Source: Microbulbifer variabilis (lineage in GTDB: Bacteria > Pseudomonadota > Gammaproteobacteria > Pseudomonadales > Cellvibrionaceae). Taken from it: a stretch of 64,000 nucleotides of DNA. How positions within the stretch are numbered: the stretch's first letter is position 1; each line of letters starts with the position of its first letter. Below, piece after piece: positions 21,490-31,258 of the stretch. A program made the position numbers and the translations under genes. The stretch is from positions 124,001 to 188,000 of the forward strand of contig NZ_JAIVKI010000004.1 of assembly GCF_020524905.1 (NCBI RefSeq). The letters run 5' to 3'. The notes under the pieces were generated by a model, which was given only the letters and a program-made list of their open reading frames with translations, was not told where the DNA came from and did not search any database.

Positions 21490-21933
21490 TTATAAAGAAA
21501 GGGAAGCCATTTCCTCGGGCATTCCCTCCTCATCTTCACTGTCATCGAGCCAGGACATCCAGCGTTCCTCGCTCCAAAGTTCTAATTTCTTGCCCTGCCC
21601 CACGAGCATCAGTTTTTTCTCCAGCCCCGCATATTCGCGCAGGGTGGGGGGAATCAATACGCGGCCATTGCCATCCACCTGCAGTTCACAGGCATATCCG
21701 ATCAAAAGCCGCTGGGCCCGCCGTGCCACCTTGTTGAAGCTGGGCAAGGCCTCCACTTTTGGCAAAATTTGCTGCCACTGTGGCGCAGGGTAAACCAGCA
21801 GACAGCGCTCTTCAGTGTGGGCTGTGACCACCAGGCAACCGGCGCACTCCTCCAGCAAGCGGTCGCGGACCCTCGCCGGTATCGCCAGACGCCCCTTGAC
21901 GTCCATATTGATTGCATGGCTGCCCAAATACAC
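21490..21933 (-). CDS. mraZ: Transcriptional regulator MraZ
   Basis: MraZ is a ring-forming DNA-binding protein with two SpoVT/AbrB-like folds that controls its own dcw promoter. The 147-residue product shows both half-domains, [17 protein letters not shown] near residue 10 and [19 protein letters not shown] near residue 87. The start follows a conserved LGSHAINMD segment. The upstream region carries four regularly spaced boxes at 22058-22091 that match the expected autoregulatory site. Confidence 0.96.
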   Translation of the reverse strand: MYLGSHAINMDVKGRLAIPARVRDRLLEECAGCLVVTAHTEERCLLVYPAPQWQQILPKVEALPSFNKVARRAQRLLIGYACELQVDGNGRVLIPPTLREYAGLEKKLMLVGQGKKLELWSEERWMSWLDDSEDEEGMPEEMASLSL

Positions 21934-22057
21934 TTTGTGAATTCACTCGCTCTGCTGTGCGCTTGTCGCGTTAGGCCCCTTTCCAACGGGCCAATAGCGG
22001 GAAAAATTCAAACTTACGCCGCGCTGTGTAAATACCCACTTACAGGCGACGAATAAA

Positions 22058-22091
22058 CCACAAAGTTCCACGAATTTCCACTTTTCCCCAC
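22058..22091 (-). promoter_or_regulatory. MraZ-type operator: four direct repeats at 10-bp period
   Basis: On the minus strand GTGG occurs four times, with its complement CCAC at 22058, 22068, 22078 and 22088. The exact 10-bp spacing puts all copies on one face of the helix. MraZ is known to bind TGGGN-type direct repeats with 5-base gaps upstream of mraZ, and this arrangement has the same geometry. The repeats start just downstream of the predicted -10 element, in the start-site and leader region. Confidence 0.8.
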
Positions 22092-22098
22092 TCTCGAC

Positions 22099-22126
22099 AC
22101 TATAAAACTGGTCGACACAAAGTCAA
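22099..22126 (-). promoter_or_regulatory. Sigma70-type promoter of the mraZ/dcw operon
   Basis: On the minus strand TTGACT (complement 22121-22126) is separated by 16 bases from TATAGT (complement 22099-22104). Both hexamers are one base from consensus. A transcript from here would start near 22092, at the edge of the MraZ-type repeats, giving a leader of about 160 bases before mraZ. Confidence 0.75.
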
Positions 22127-22129
22127 GGA

Positions 22130-22361
22130 AATCGACCGCAAAGTCCGCACAAACCCTAGTAATTTCGGGGTCTGCAGGCCAGATGGGAGTAATGGCACAA
22201 AAATCACTGTCACAAAGCAACAAAATAGTGCGAGCACTCACTCACAAAATAATCGACCATATTAAACTAGCCGCCATCACACCAGTAAGCGCGCCAAGGT
22301 CAAAAGTTGAGGCGAATCCGTTCTATTTGCCGCCAAGGGAGTTACATGGAGCTAGAGAGAG
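22130..22361. other. Intergenic region upstream of the dcw promoter
   Basis: No gene, RNA or clear repeat is visible between the dcw promoter and the rnpB terminator. Confidence 0.5.
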
Positions 22362-22393
22362 CAAAATAAAAAGCCCGGCGGATGCCGGGCTTT
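22362..22393 (-). terminator. Rho-independent terminator of rnpB
   Basis: A perfect ten-base stem (AAAGCCCGGC at 22370-22379 with GCCGGGCTTT at 22384-22393) is followed on the minus strand by TTATTTTGC. It lies directly after the 3' end of the RNase P RNA. Confidence 0.9.
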
Positions 22394-22401
22394 AGAATTG
22401 T

Positions 22402-22767
<366 letters not shown>

Positions 22768-22772
22768 GGCGA

Positions 22773-22801
22773 AGAGTAATGAGGCGACAGCCGGAATGCA
22801 A
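22773..22801 (-). promoter_or_regulatory. Likely rnpB promoter
   Basis: On the minus strand TTGCAT (complement 22796-22801) lies 17 bases before TACTCT (complement 22773-22778). The predicted start, about seven bases further on, coincides with the start of helix P1. The hexamers are only moderately close to consensus. Confidence 0.55.
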
Positions 22802-22835
22802 CAGGCATTTTCCCTCAGCAGTAAAAGACCGCGCC

Positions 22836-23678
22836 TTATTTTTGCTGCAGACTCCAGTTATATAGGGCCTTTTTGTTCACACCGGTGATCTCCGCTGCAA
22901 TAGCCGCGGCCTTTTTTGGCGGCAACTCGGCCAGCAACAGTGTCATCACCCGCTGCGTCTCCCCATCCAGCTCAGTGTCGCGACGACGCTCGGCCCCGCG
23001 TACCAGTAAAACAATTTCTCCGCGCTGCTGATTGCTGTCAGAGCGCACCCAGTCCACCAGTTCTCCCAGAGGCATCAGCTGAAAAGTTTCGAAGGCCTTG
23101 CTCACCTCTCGGGCAATGACTGCCTCGCGCTCAGCACCAAAGATCTCCGCCATAGCCTGCAGTGTATCGGCGACCCGGTGGGGTGCCTCATAGAAAACCA
23201 GGGTGCGACTATCATCCGCCAACTCCTGTAGTGCGCGCTCGCGCGGGCCGGCTTTGGCAGGCAGAAAACCCTCAAAACTGAACCTGTCACTGGGCAAGCC
23301 AGCGGCACTCAATGCCGCGACAAAAGCACAGGCACCGGGAATCGGCACTACACGAATGCCCCGCTCGCGCGCTTCGCGCACCAGACGGTAACCAGGGTCG
23401 GAAATCAGCGGTGTGCCCGCATCGGAGATCAACGCCACCGTCTGCCCCTGTTCGAGGCGCTCCAATATCTGGCCGGTGCGCTTGTCATCGGAATGATCGT
23501 GATACGCCATCAGGGGCGTTTCGATATTGAAATGGGAAAAGAGTCTCTGACTGTGACGTGTGTCCTCTGCCGCAACCAGATCGGCACATTGTAGAACTTC
23601 AATCGCTCGCGGTACCATATCGGCCAAATTACCGATGGGCGTAGCAACAATGTAAAGCAGCGCCTGATCCGGCCCCAT
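22836..23678 (-). CDS. rsmI: 16S rRNA (cytidine(1402)-2'-O)-methyltransferase RsmI
   Basis: RsmI 2'-O-methylates C1402 of 16S rRNA, completing the modification begun by RsmH. The 280-residue product has the tetrapyrrole-methylase fold with YIVATPIGNLADMVPRAIEVL at the N-terminus, the SAM-site motif ALISDAGTPLISDPGYRLV near residue 84, and PGACAFVAALSAAGLPSDRF. It is divergent from lpoA, with about 40 bases between the two starts. Confidence 0.97.
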   Translation of the reverse strand: MGPDQALLYIVATPIGNLADMVPRAIEVLQCADLVAAEDTRHSQRLFSHFNIETPLMAYHDHSDDKRTGQILERLEQGQTVALISDAGTPLISDPGYRLVREARERGIRVVPIPGACAFVAALSAAGLPSDRFSFEGFLPAKAGPRERALQELADDSRTLVFYEAPHRVADTLQAMAEIFGAEREAVIAREVSKAFETFQLMPLGELVDWVRSDSNQQRGEIVLLVRGAERRRDTELDGETQRVMTLLLAELPPKKAAAIAAEITGVNKKALYNWSLQQK

Positions 23679-23717
23679 AGCTGTTCACTCCAAATATAAA
23701 TATTGCGGGAGAAGAAT

Positions 23718-25631
23718 ATGTCCGCCTCTTCCCGGCGCACCTCTACTGTGATCACCAGCGTGGCTGCCGCCGCTCTGACATTGGCCCTGGCCGCCTGCCA
23801 GACTCCGGCCTCACGCCCTGGGGGCTACCAGCCTACCTATCCGGCGAGCCAACAGGTCAGCCACAGCGATGCCGTGCGCCTTCTGCGCCGTGCAGATACT
23901 CTGCCGACACCCGCCAGGGATCAACAGCGCCTGCAGGCGGCGGCTATTCTATACGAGCTGGGCGACAAAGAGACGGCCAAAGAAGCGGTAACCAAAATAA
24001 ATCCCCAGCAGCTCGATAACACCCTCTTTGCCAGCTACGCCCAGGTATATGGCCACCTGCTGGTCGATAGCGACGATTTCTTCGAAGCTTTAGATCTGGC
24101 AACCTCGGCGCGTCTCGATGGCGTCTGGCCACAACTGTCCCAGGACACCGCCCTACCACTGCGCGACTTGCGCGCCGATCTGTGGGGACTTTTGGGAGAT
24201 TTAGATAGCGCCATTTCTGAGCGTCGCGAGATTTCCTACCTGGCCAAATCTGATGAGAGTATCACCGAGAACAATAACGGCTTTTGGCAGCTTCTCACCC
24301 AACTGCCCTCCAGTGAACTGCAACAACGCGCCAATAACAGCAGCGACACCCAAATGCGCGGCTGGTACCAGCTCGCTCTGCTAGGTCGTGACACCCAGGC
24401 CGACATCAGCACTCAACTTACTGCCCTTCGCCGCTGGCGCGAGCGCTGGCCGGCACACAGCGCCAACACTCACCCACCCCAGGCATTGCAACTACTGGAG
24501 CGCCTGGCGGCCCAGCGCGCAGACAGCATCGCCCTACTACTACCCGTCAGTGGCTCACTCGGAAGCGCCGGTCGCGCAATTCGCGACGGTTTTATGGCCG
24601 CCCACTACACCGCCCTGAAGGCCGGTGCGGCAACACCCCGTGTCATGGTGTACGACACTGGTACCGAGCAACCTTTCGAAGAGGTTTATCAAAGTGCGGT
24701 GGATGCAGGAGCCCAATTCATCATCGGACCGCTCGATAAAAGCAAGGTCGCCAACTTGCTGGCCACCGAAAAACTGCCCGTCCCCACTTTGGCCCTAAAC
24801 TACGGCGATCAGGGCCGACTCACCAGCGATCTGGTCCAGTTCGGCCTAGCAGTTGAAGACGAAGCTCGCCAGATAGCCCGTCACGCCTACCGCCAGGGAC
24901 ACCGCCAGGCGATGGTCTTGAGTGCCGATAGCAGCTGGGGGCAGCGCGGTGCCGAAACTTTTGTGGAGGAATGGCAGCAGCTCGGCGGCTCTGTGAGCAT
25001 TAATAAAACCTTCACTAACAACAGCAAATTTTCCAATCTAGTCAGTGATGCCCTGCTGATCCCCGACAGTAACGCGCGCAAGAAGACATTGCAGGGGCGC
25101 CTGTCCGCTCCGTTGGAGTTCACCCCGCGCAGGCGCGGTGATGTCGATATGGTCTTTGTTACCGCCCTGCCGCAACAGGCCCGGCAGCTCAACCCTATGT
25201 TGACTTACTACTATGCCGGCGATCTCCCGGTTTACGCCACGTCCCATGTATTTGCCGGCCAAGCCAATCCAAATCGCGATCGCGATCTCAACGGTGTGCG
25301 CTTTACCGCACTGCCCTGGCTATTTGAAGACAATGAAACCAAGCGGGATATTGAGGAGCAGGCGGCTCCAACACCGGCTTTCGCCCGCCTTTACGCCCTG
25401 GGTGCCGATGCTTTCCGCCTCTACCCGCGCCTACCCATGTTGCGCCAGTTCCCTGAGCAAAAAATGCACGGCCTCACTGGCGCTCTGAGCCTGAGCGCGG
25501 ATGGCCGCATAGTGCGTGAGCAGATGTGGGCGCAAATCGAAAAAGGCGTACCGGTGCTAGTAACCACCATGGAACCCCTGCAACCAACCCGGCAATCCAG
25601 CCTGCAGCTGGAAAATAGTGAAACTTTTTAA
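23718..25631 (+). CDS. lpoA: Penicillin-binding protein activator LpoA
   Basis: LpoA is an outer-membrane lipoprotein that reaches through the periplasm to stimulate PBP1A. The 637-residue product begins with a lipoprotein signal ending LALAACQTP (Cys 27). It then has an N-terminal TPR-like helical domain (about 40-260) and a C-terminal periplasmic-binding-protein-like domain starting near IALLLPVSGSLGSAGRAIRDG. The ATG at 23718 was chosen because GGGAG lies just upstream, in preference to a TTG 15 bases earlier. The gene starts a plus-strand set with yraN, diaA and dolP. Confidence 0.95.
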   Translation: MSASSRRTSTVITSVAAAALTLALAACQTPASRPGGYQPTYPASQQVSHSDAVRLLRRADTLPTPARDQQRLQAAAILYELGDKETAKEAVTKINPQQLDNTLFASYAQVYGHLLVDSDDFFEALDLATSARLDGVWPQLSQDTALPLRDLRADLWGLLGDLDSAISERREISYLAKSDESITENNNGFWQLLTQLPSSELQQRANNSSDTQMRGWYQLALLGRDTQADISTQLTALRRWRERWPAHSANTHPPQALQLLERLAAQRADSIALLLPVSGSLGSAGRAIRDGFMAAHYTALKAGAATPRVMVYDTGTEQPFEEVYQSAVDAGAQFIIGPLDKSKVANLLATEKLPVPTLALNYGDQGRLTSDLVQFGLAVEDEARQIARHAYRQGHRQAMVLSADSSWGQRGAETFVEEWQQLGGSVSINKTFTNNSKFSNLVSDALLIPDSNARKKTLQGRLSAPLEFTPRRRGDVDMVFVTALPQQARQLNPMLTYYYAGDLPVYATSHVFAGQANPNRDRDLNGVRFTALPWLFEDNETKRDIEEQAAPTPAFARLYALGADAFRLYPRLPMLRQFPEQKMHGLTGALSLSADGRIVREQMWAQIEKGVPVLVTTMEPLQPTRQSSLQLENSETF

Positions 25632-25980
25632 AGGCTCTTCAGGAAGTATCGGTGCCCGCATGGAAGACGCCGCGGCTCGTTATTTACAGCGTGCCGGGCT
25701 TTCCTTGATCGAGCGAAATTACCGCGGTCGTCACGGAGAGATAGACCTTATCGCCCGTGAAAGCGATACTGTAGTGTTTGTGGAGGTGCGTTTCCGCCGC
25801 AACAATCGTTTCGGCGGAGCCGGAGCCAGTGTGGATATCCGCAAGCAACAGAAGCTGCTCGCCACCGCCCACGGCTATTTGCAACAACACAAACTGGACT
25901 GTCCCTGCCGCTTCGATGTCCTTGCCATAGAGGGCGATGCGCAAAACATTCAGTGGATTAAAAACGCCTTCGAAGCTTGA
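25618..25980 (+). CDS. yraN: YraN family endonuclease-like protein
   Basis: The 120-residue product belongs to the UPF0102 family, whose fold resembles Holliday-junction resolvases. The nuclease-like motif is visible as GEIDLIARESDTVVFVEVRFR (residues about 42-62). The biological substrate is not settled. The GTG start overlaps the lpoA stop by 14 bases. A later ATG (MEDAAARYL) would also leave the domain intact. Confidence 0.93.
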   Translation: MKLFKGSSGSIGARMEDAAARYLQRAGLSLIERNYRGRHGEIDLIARESDTVVFVEVRFRRNNRFGGAGASVDIRKQQKLLATAHGYLQQHKLDCPCRFDVLAIEGDAQNIQWIKNAFEA

Positions 25981-26044
25981 GGCAAAACCGAGATTTACCT
26001 TGCCAAGTTATGGCGAAACCCAATTCGCCAGTATTAAGGACACA

Positions 26045-26635
26045 ATGGAACAGCGAGTCGTAACCCTTTTTCACCACAGCCTGGAAGCCACCATGAACGC
26101 CGGCGAGATACTGGCGCCCCTGATTGCGGAAGCCAGTGAGATGGTGGTGCACACACTGCTGGCAGAGAGCAAGGTGCTGCTCTGCGGCAATGGGGTCAGC
26201 GGCGCCCTGGCACAGAGTTTCTGCTCGCAGCTAACCGGGGGATTCCAGCGCGAGCGCCCGGGCCTGCCAGCCATGGCACTCAACAGTGACGGTGTCTCCA
26301 TGGGTACCGTTGCGCAAAATCACGGCAGTGCCGATACCTTTGCCCACCCGGTGCGCGCCCTGGGGCAACCCGGTGACCTTTTGGTGATTATCAGCAGCGA
26401 TGGTCGTGACTCCAATCTTGTGCAAGCCATGCGCGCTGCGCGGGACCGCGATATGGGCATACTGGCGCTGACCGGCGGCGACGGCGGCGATTGCGCAGCC
26501 CTGCTCGACACACACGATATTGAACTGCGCGTGCCCTCTGATGTCGCAGCTGAGGTACACCAGGTACACCTTCTGACTATTTTCTGCCTGTGTGATCTAA
26601 TCGACAGCAGCCTTTTTGGTGGCTACGAGGACTGA
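26045..26635 (+). CDS. diaA: SIS-domain protein DiaA (DnaA initiator-associating type)
   Basis: This SIS-domain protein is related to phosphoheptose isomerase GmhA. In E. coli the paralogue in this position, DiaA, binds DnaA and helps timely initiation of replication. The ATG at 26045 follows AAGGA and gives 196 residues, the same length as E. coli DiaA as I recall. The phosphosugar-binding region is visible as LCGNGVSGALAQSF and LVIISSDGRDSNLVQA. Position between yraN and dolP favours DiaA, though a GmhA function cannot be excluded by eye. Confidence 0.85.
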   Translation: MEQRVVTLFHHSLEATMNAGEILAPLIAEASEMVVHTLLAESKVLLCGNGVSGALAQSFCSQLTGGFQRERPGLPAMALNSDGVSMGTVAQNHGSADTFAHPVRALGQPGDLLVIISSDGRDSNLVQAMRAARDRDMGILALTGGDGGDCAALLDTHDIELRVPSDVAAEVHQVHLLTIFCLCDLIDSSLFGGYED

Positions 26636-26638
26636 ACC

Positions 26639-27229
26639 ATGAAAAATAACCAGCTTTCCTTGGGAAAACGCCTTCTCTCTGCCCTTGCCGCAACCGCACT
26701 GCTCGGTGGCTGCAGCACTGTTATGGAGGCCACCCACGATGGCCCTATCGAACAGGACCCCGGCAAGCGCTCACTGGGTACCTATATCGATGACGAGAGA
26801 ATCGAAACCATAGTAACGGTCAATATCAATAAAGCGCACCCGGACCTGAAGACCTCGAATATCGATGTGACCTCCTTCAATGGGGTGGTGCTACTCACAG
26901 GACAGGTACCCGATCAGGAACTGCGCCTGCTCGCCGGGCGCACTGCGAGCCAGGTACAAAATGTTCGCCAGGTTTACAATGAAACCCAGGTTCGCGGCAA
27001 AGTTACCTTTCTCGCCACTACCAGCGATGCCTGGTTGACCACTAAAGTAAAAACCAACTTGCTCGCCCACAAAGAAATTGATGGTGCGCGTATCAAGGTA
27101 GTGACGGAAAACGGTGTCGTTTACCTGATGGGCCTGCTCACACCGGCCGAAGCCGAGCGCGCCGCTGATCTCACCCGCTCTATTGGCGGGGTTCAGAAAG
27201 TGGTGAAAGCGGTGGAATATATCAACTAA
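26639..27229 (+). CDS. dolP: BON-domain outer-membrane lipoprotein DolP
   Basis: DolP (YraP) is a lipoprotein with two BON domains that binds anionic phospholipids at the outer membrane and supports envelope integrity and BAM function. The 196-residue product has a lipobox LLGGCST (Cys near 25). BON domain 1 begins near IETIVTVNINKAHPDLKTSNI and BON domain 2 near DAWLTTKVKTNLLAHKEIDG. It follows diaA by three bases and ends before a strong bidirectional terminator. Confidence 0.93.
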   Translation: MKNNQLSLGKRLLSALAATALLGGCSTVMEATHDGPIEQDPGKRSLGTYIDDERIETIVTVNINKAHPDLKTSNIDVTSFNGVVLLTGQVPDQELRLLAGRTASQVQNVRQVYNETQVRGKVTFLATTSDAWLTTKVKTNLLAHKEIDGARIKVVTENGVVYLMGLLTPAEAERAADLTRSIGGVQKVVKAVEYIN

Positions 27230-27309
27230 CGGCATATTCACTGCGTGGTACTGCAGCTAGGCCTGAATAAAAACCCTGTGGTACCAAACACGACAAAACA
27301 AGCACCATA

Positions 27310-27339
27310 AAAAAACGGAGGCAAAAGCCTCCGTTTTTT
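27310..27339. terminator. Bidirectional terminator between dolP and the thiolase
   Basis: A 13-base perfect stem, AAAAAACGGAGGC with GCCTCCGTTTTTT around a four-base loop, gives a T run on either strand. It can end both convergent transcripts. Confidence 0.9.
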
Positions 27340-27361
27340 ATTTCTAACTATCGCGCGGAAC

Positions 27362-28552
27362 TTATACCCGCTCAATCGCTACCGCTGTAGCCTCACCGCC
27401 ACCGATGCAAAGGCTCGCCACCCCTTTTTTCACATCGCGCTTTTCCATTGCCGCCAGCAGGGTGGTCAGGATGCGGGCTCCACTGGCCCCCAGGGGATGC
27501 CCCAGTGCGCAGGCGCCACCATTCACATTGACCTTCTCCCAGGGCAGATCCAGCTCGCGCATGGCCGCCAAGGTCACTACGGCGAAGGCCTCATTGATTT
27601 CAAACAGGTCCACATCGCTGACAGACCAACCGGAGTTTTCCATCAGCTTGTGCATGGCGCCCACCGGAGCGATGGTGAACCACTCGGGCTCGCGGGCAAA
27701 CTGAGCCTGAGCCTTGATCACCGCCAATACCTTGAGACCGCGTTTCTCCGCTTCGCTCTTGCGCATCAGCACTAGAGCGGCGGCGCCGTCGGAGATAGAG
27801 CTGGAGTTGGCTGCGGTGACAGTGCCATCCTTGCGGAAGGCCGGCTTCAGCTGGGGAATCTTATCTGGGCGGGCGTTGCCGGGGGCTTCATCCGTATCGA
27901 CCTGTGCCTCGCCCTTACGGGAAGCGATGGTCACCGGGGCGATCTCGCGAGTGAAGCTGCCACTCTCGATGGCTGCCTGGGCCCGAGCGAGGGATTCCAG
28001 TGCGAAAGCATCCTGCTCTTCACGGGTAAAACCGTATTTTTCGGCCGTGCTCTCGGCAAAGGTCCCCATCAACTTGCCATCTGCCGCATTTTCCAGGCCA
28101 TCGAGGAACATGGAGTCTTTGACCTCACCGTGACCCAGGCGCATGCCGGAGCGAGCCTTGGGCAGCAGGTAGGGGGCATTACTCATGCTCTCCATACCGC
28201 CGGCAACGATGATTTTCCCCTCACCCAGAAGCAGTGCATCGCGAGCCATCATCACGGTCTTCATACCGGAACCGCAGACCTTGTTGACCGTGGTGGTGGG
28301 CGTGCCCTCAGGAATACCCGCCGCCAGGGAGGCCTGGCGTGCTGGCGCCTGCCCAACACCGGCCGGAAGCACACAGCCCATCAGCACTTCATCGACATCG
28401 GCAGGAGATACACCGGCGTCTTCCAGGGCCGCGCGAATGGCCGCGGCGCCCAGCTGCGGCGCGCTCAACGCCGACAGGCTCCCCTGCATGGCACCCATTG
28501 GGGTACGCGCCATTCCAACGATCACTACCGGATCTGAGGTTACATCGCTCAT
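27362..28552 (-). CDS. Acetyl-CoA C-acetyltransferase (thiolase)
   Basis: A biosynthetic-type thiolase that condenses two acetyl-CoA molecules or cleaves acetoacetyl-CoA. The 396-residue product has the nucleophilic cysteine C93 in NKVCGSGMK, the histidine motif ALGHPLGASGARI, and the second cysteine motif ASLCIGGGEATAVAIE near the C-terminus. It stands alone with no hydroxyacyl-CoA dehydrogenase or PHA synthase nearby, so the pathway (polyhydroxyalkanoate, ketone or leucine degradation) is open. Confidence 0.93.
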   Translation of the reverse strand: MSDVTSDPVVIVGMARTPMGAMQGSLSALSAPQLGAAAIRAALEDAGVSPADVDEVLMGCVLPAGVGQAPARQASLAAGIPEGTPTTTVNKVCGSGMKTVMMARDALLLGEGKIIVAGGMESMSNAPYLLPKARSGMRLGHGEVKDSMFLDGLENAADGKLMGTFAESTAEKYGFTREEQDAFALESLARAQAAIESGSFTREIAPVTIASRKGEAQVDTDEAPGNARPDKIPQLKPAFRKDGTVTAANSSSISDGAAALVLMRKSEAEKRGLKVLAVIKAQAQFAREPEWFTIAPVGAMHKLMENSGWSVSDVDLFEINEAFAVVTLAAMRELDLPWEKVNVNGGACALGHPLGASGARILTTLLAAMEKRDVKKGVASLCIGGGEATAVAIERV

Positions 28553-28731
28553 TCTGTCTGCTCCCAGTTCAGCGCCGCCATCCCTGTCGTGGCGGCAATT
28601 GTTTTTAATGTCGCGGCATTATAGCCGAAGCCATACCCCGCTTCGCCAGAACCCCACGGCAATACGTCTCGATCGCCACAGAGAGCATGTTACTATCGAC
28701 GCCAATCACAAGAAAAAGTGGCGAGGGAATT

Positions 28732-29328
28732 ATGGAGATTTCAAGTATCGTCGTTCTGGTTGTGTTGGCCGCACTATTGTTCTACGCAATCGGCATCTAC
28801 AACCGGCTGGTATCCCTAAAAAATCGCAACGAAAATGCCTTCGCGCAGATTGAGGTGCAGCTAAAGCGCCGCCACGATCTGATCCCCAACCTGGTAGAAA
28901 CCGCTAGGGGCTACTTAAAACATGAAAGGGACACCCTGGAAGCGGTGGTCAGTGCCCGCAACACCGCCATCAACAACCTGAAAGCCGCCGCGGCCAGCCC
29001 TTCCAATACCAGCGCCATCGATAACCTCGGCCGTGCTGAAAGTGCCCTGAACAGCGCTCTGGGACGTTTCAATGCAGTCATGGAGGCTTATCCTGACCTC
29101 AAGGCCAACCAGAATATGATGCAACTCAACGAGGAGCTGAGCAGCACCGAGAATAAGGTTGCCTTTGCCCGCCAGGCTTTTAACGACGCAGTCACCAATT
29201 ACAACATCTACAAACAGAGCTTTCCCCCCGTTCTGCTGGCAGCTCTCTTTGGCCACCGCACCGACGGCCACTTACTAGAGTTTGCCGACAGCGAAGCCAT
29301 TCAGGCGGCACCACGAATCGAGTTTTAA
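28732..29328 (+). CDS. lemA: LemA family membrane protein
   Basis: LemA proteins have one N-terminal membrane helix and a long helical cytoplasmic or periplasmic domain of unknown activity, and are often encoded next to M48 peptidases. The 198-residue product has the membrane segment [18 protein letters not shown], then the family motif [26 protein letters not shown] and [14 protein letters not shown]. The ATG at 28732 preceded by GAGGG was chosen over an upstream in-frame start. The M48 peptidase gene begins three bases after the stop. Confidence 0.95.
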   Translation: MEISSIVVLVVLAALLFYAIGIYNRLVSLKNRNENAFAQIEVQLKRRHDLIPNLVETARGYLKHERDTLEAVVSARNTAINNLKAAAASPSNTSAIDNLGRAESALNSALGRFNAVMEAYPDLKANQNMMQLNEELSSTENKVAFARQAFNDAVTNYNIYKQSFPPVLLAALFGHRTDGHLLEFADSEAIQAAPRIEF

Positions 29329-29331
29329 ACG

Positions 29332-31239
29332 ATGAACTTCTTCGAGTACCAGGATAAGGCCAGGCGCAACAGCGGCTTGTTGGTCGGACTCTTCGCGTTG
29401 GCGTTAATTCTGCTGGTTGGATTGACCACCTTGGTGGCTGCCGCTGCGGTTTCATATTCCCGCGGCCAGTTTTTTTCCCCACTGGAGATCGAACAGCTAC
29501 TCGGTTGGCAGACCGTGGGCTACATAGCCCTAACCATTGTGGCTATCGTGGTCCTCGGCAGCCTGTATAAGCTGCACCAGCTGGCCGCCGGCGGTAAAGC
29601 GGTAGCGGAGTCACTGGGTGGGCGCAAACTCAATATCGCTCCGCAGGGCCCTGCCGAACAGCGCGCCCTGAATGTGGTGGAGGAAATGGCTATCGCCTCC
29701 GGTACCCCGGTGCCGGATGTTTATCTGATTGAAGATCCAGCGATCAATGCTTTCGCCGCCGGCTACAAATCCAGTGATGCGGTGATCGGCCTCACCCGGG
29801 GCTGTATTGAAAAGCTCAACCGAGACGAACTACAAGGCGTGGTCGCCCACGAGTTCAGCCATATTCTCAATGGCGACACCCGCCTGAACATCCGCATCGT
29901 CGGCCTGTTAAATGGCATCCTAATTATTGGCCTATTGGGGCACTGGCTGGTGCGCGGCATCTACCCTAGCAGTAGTGAAAACCGCGGCCGTATCCCCCTC
30001 TTTGTTTTGGGCCTAGCTCTGATGGTCGTGGGTTACGCAGGGACATTACTCGGCAACCTGATCAAATCCGCTGTGAGCCGCCAAAGGGAATATCTTGCAG
30101 ATGCCTCTGCGGTCCAATTCACCCGCAACAATGCAGGCATTGCCAACGCCCTCAAGAAAATTGGCGGCTACAGTGCCGGCTCAAACCTTAGCAGTGGCAG
30201 AGCGGCAGAATTCAGCCATATGTTTTTTGCCAGCGGCCTAAAGCGCTCATTTTTCAACTTATTCGCCAGCCATCCTCCCCTGGCCGAACGCATAGCACGG
30301 CTAGAGCCCAACTGGAATGGCCACTACCCCAGCGACAGCAGCTCCAGTGCGCAGTCTCAACTTAGAAAAGCAAACCCTGCATCAGTAGCATTGGCAGGTG
30401 TCGTCGAATCCACACCCTTTCAAGTCGCCCTGGAAGCGGTGGACAACAGCATTGCCAGCCCCAGTGAGCAACAAGTGCAATACGGTCGCCAGCTACTGGA
30501 ATCCATCCCCCCCGCTATCCAGCAAGCCGCTCACGATCCCTTTGTCGCACGCGCTTTGGTTTACCACCTGTTGTTGCACAAGGAAGAGAGCGAGCGGCAA
30601 GCCCAGGTGGTGCTGCTGAAGAAAATCGCCCACCCCGCGGTAGTGAGGGAACTACAGAAGCTGGCGCCGCAACTAAAAGCCCTGCCCGACAATGCGCGCC
30701 TGCCGCTAATAGATCTCTGCGTGCCCGCGCTCAAAGCACTGGTCCCACAGCAGTATCAGATATTTAAGAGAAACCTGATTAAGTTGTTACGCAGTGATGG
30801 AAAGATTGAAATTTGGGAGTGGGCCCTATACCGGGTATTGATGCATGCTTTGGAAGAGACTCCCGATCGTCAGCGTCTTTCCAACAAGAAAGGGGCCAGT
30901 AAAGATGCCGCACGTTTCCTAATTGCAGCCATTGCCCATGCGGGCAATAGCGAGTACCTACCGGCAAAGCGCGCCTACGAGCAGGGTCTCAAGTTTTTAC
31001 AGCTGGAGGTAACTCCGCTACCTAGCCGCAAAGATATCGATCTGCAGCACCTGGATAAAGCGATCGCGATCGCCAGTCAAATAAAGCCTTTGCAGAAGCC
31101 CTCTCTGCTAAAAGCCATGGTACATACCCTGAACCACAATGGCGTTATCATGGCGGAAGAGATCGAATTGCTGCGAGCGGTAGCAGACAGTTTGGACTGT
31201 CCCATGCCGCCCCTAGTACCTCAGGTGACTAGCCAGTAA
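29332..31239 (+). CDS. M48 family zinc metallopeptidase with C-terminal extension
   Basis: Membrane-bound zinc protease of the HtpX/Ste24 type, likely acting on membrane proteins. The 635-residue product has two N-terminal membrane segments (about 17-40 and 60-80) and the catalytic motif HEFSH at 173-177. A further membrane region lies near 190-245, and the third ligand region is REYLADASAV. The peptidase domain ends near residue 335. The remaining 300 residues form a mostly helical C-terminal domain that I do not recognise. The partner lemA is in the same operon. Confidence 0.93.
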   Translation: MNFFEYQDKARRNSGLLVGLFALALILLVGLTTLVAAAAVSYSRGQFFSPLEIEQLLGWQTVGYIALTIVAIVVLGSLYKLHQLAAGGKAVAESLGGRKLNIAPQGPAEQRALNVVEEMAIASGTPVPDVYLIEDPAINAFAAGYKSSDAVIGLTRGCIEKLNRDELQGVVAHEFSHILNGDTRLNIRIVGLLNGILIIGLLGHWLVRGIYPSSSENRGRIPLFVLGLALMVVGYAGTLLGNLIKSAVSRQREYLADASAVQFTRNNAGIANALKKIGGYSAGSNLSSGRAAEFSHMFFASGLKRSFFNLFASHPPLAERIARLEPNWNGHYPSDSSSSAQSQLRKANPASVALAGVVESTPFQVALEAVDNSIASPSEQQVQYGRQLLESIPPAIQQAAHDPFVARALVYHLLLHKEESERQAQVVLLKKIAHPAVVRELQKLAPQLKALPDNARLPLIDLCVPALKALVPQQYQIFKRNLIKLLRSDGKIEIWEWALYRVLMHALEETPDRQRLSNKKGASKDAARFLIAAIAHAGNSEYLPAKRAYEQGLKFLQLEVTPLPSRKDIDLQHLDKAIAIASQIKPLQKPSLLKAMVHTLNHNGVIMAEEIELLRAVADSLDCPMPPLVPQVTSQ

Positions 31240-31258
31240 ATTTCTATAATTACCCGCC

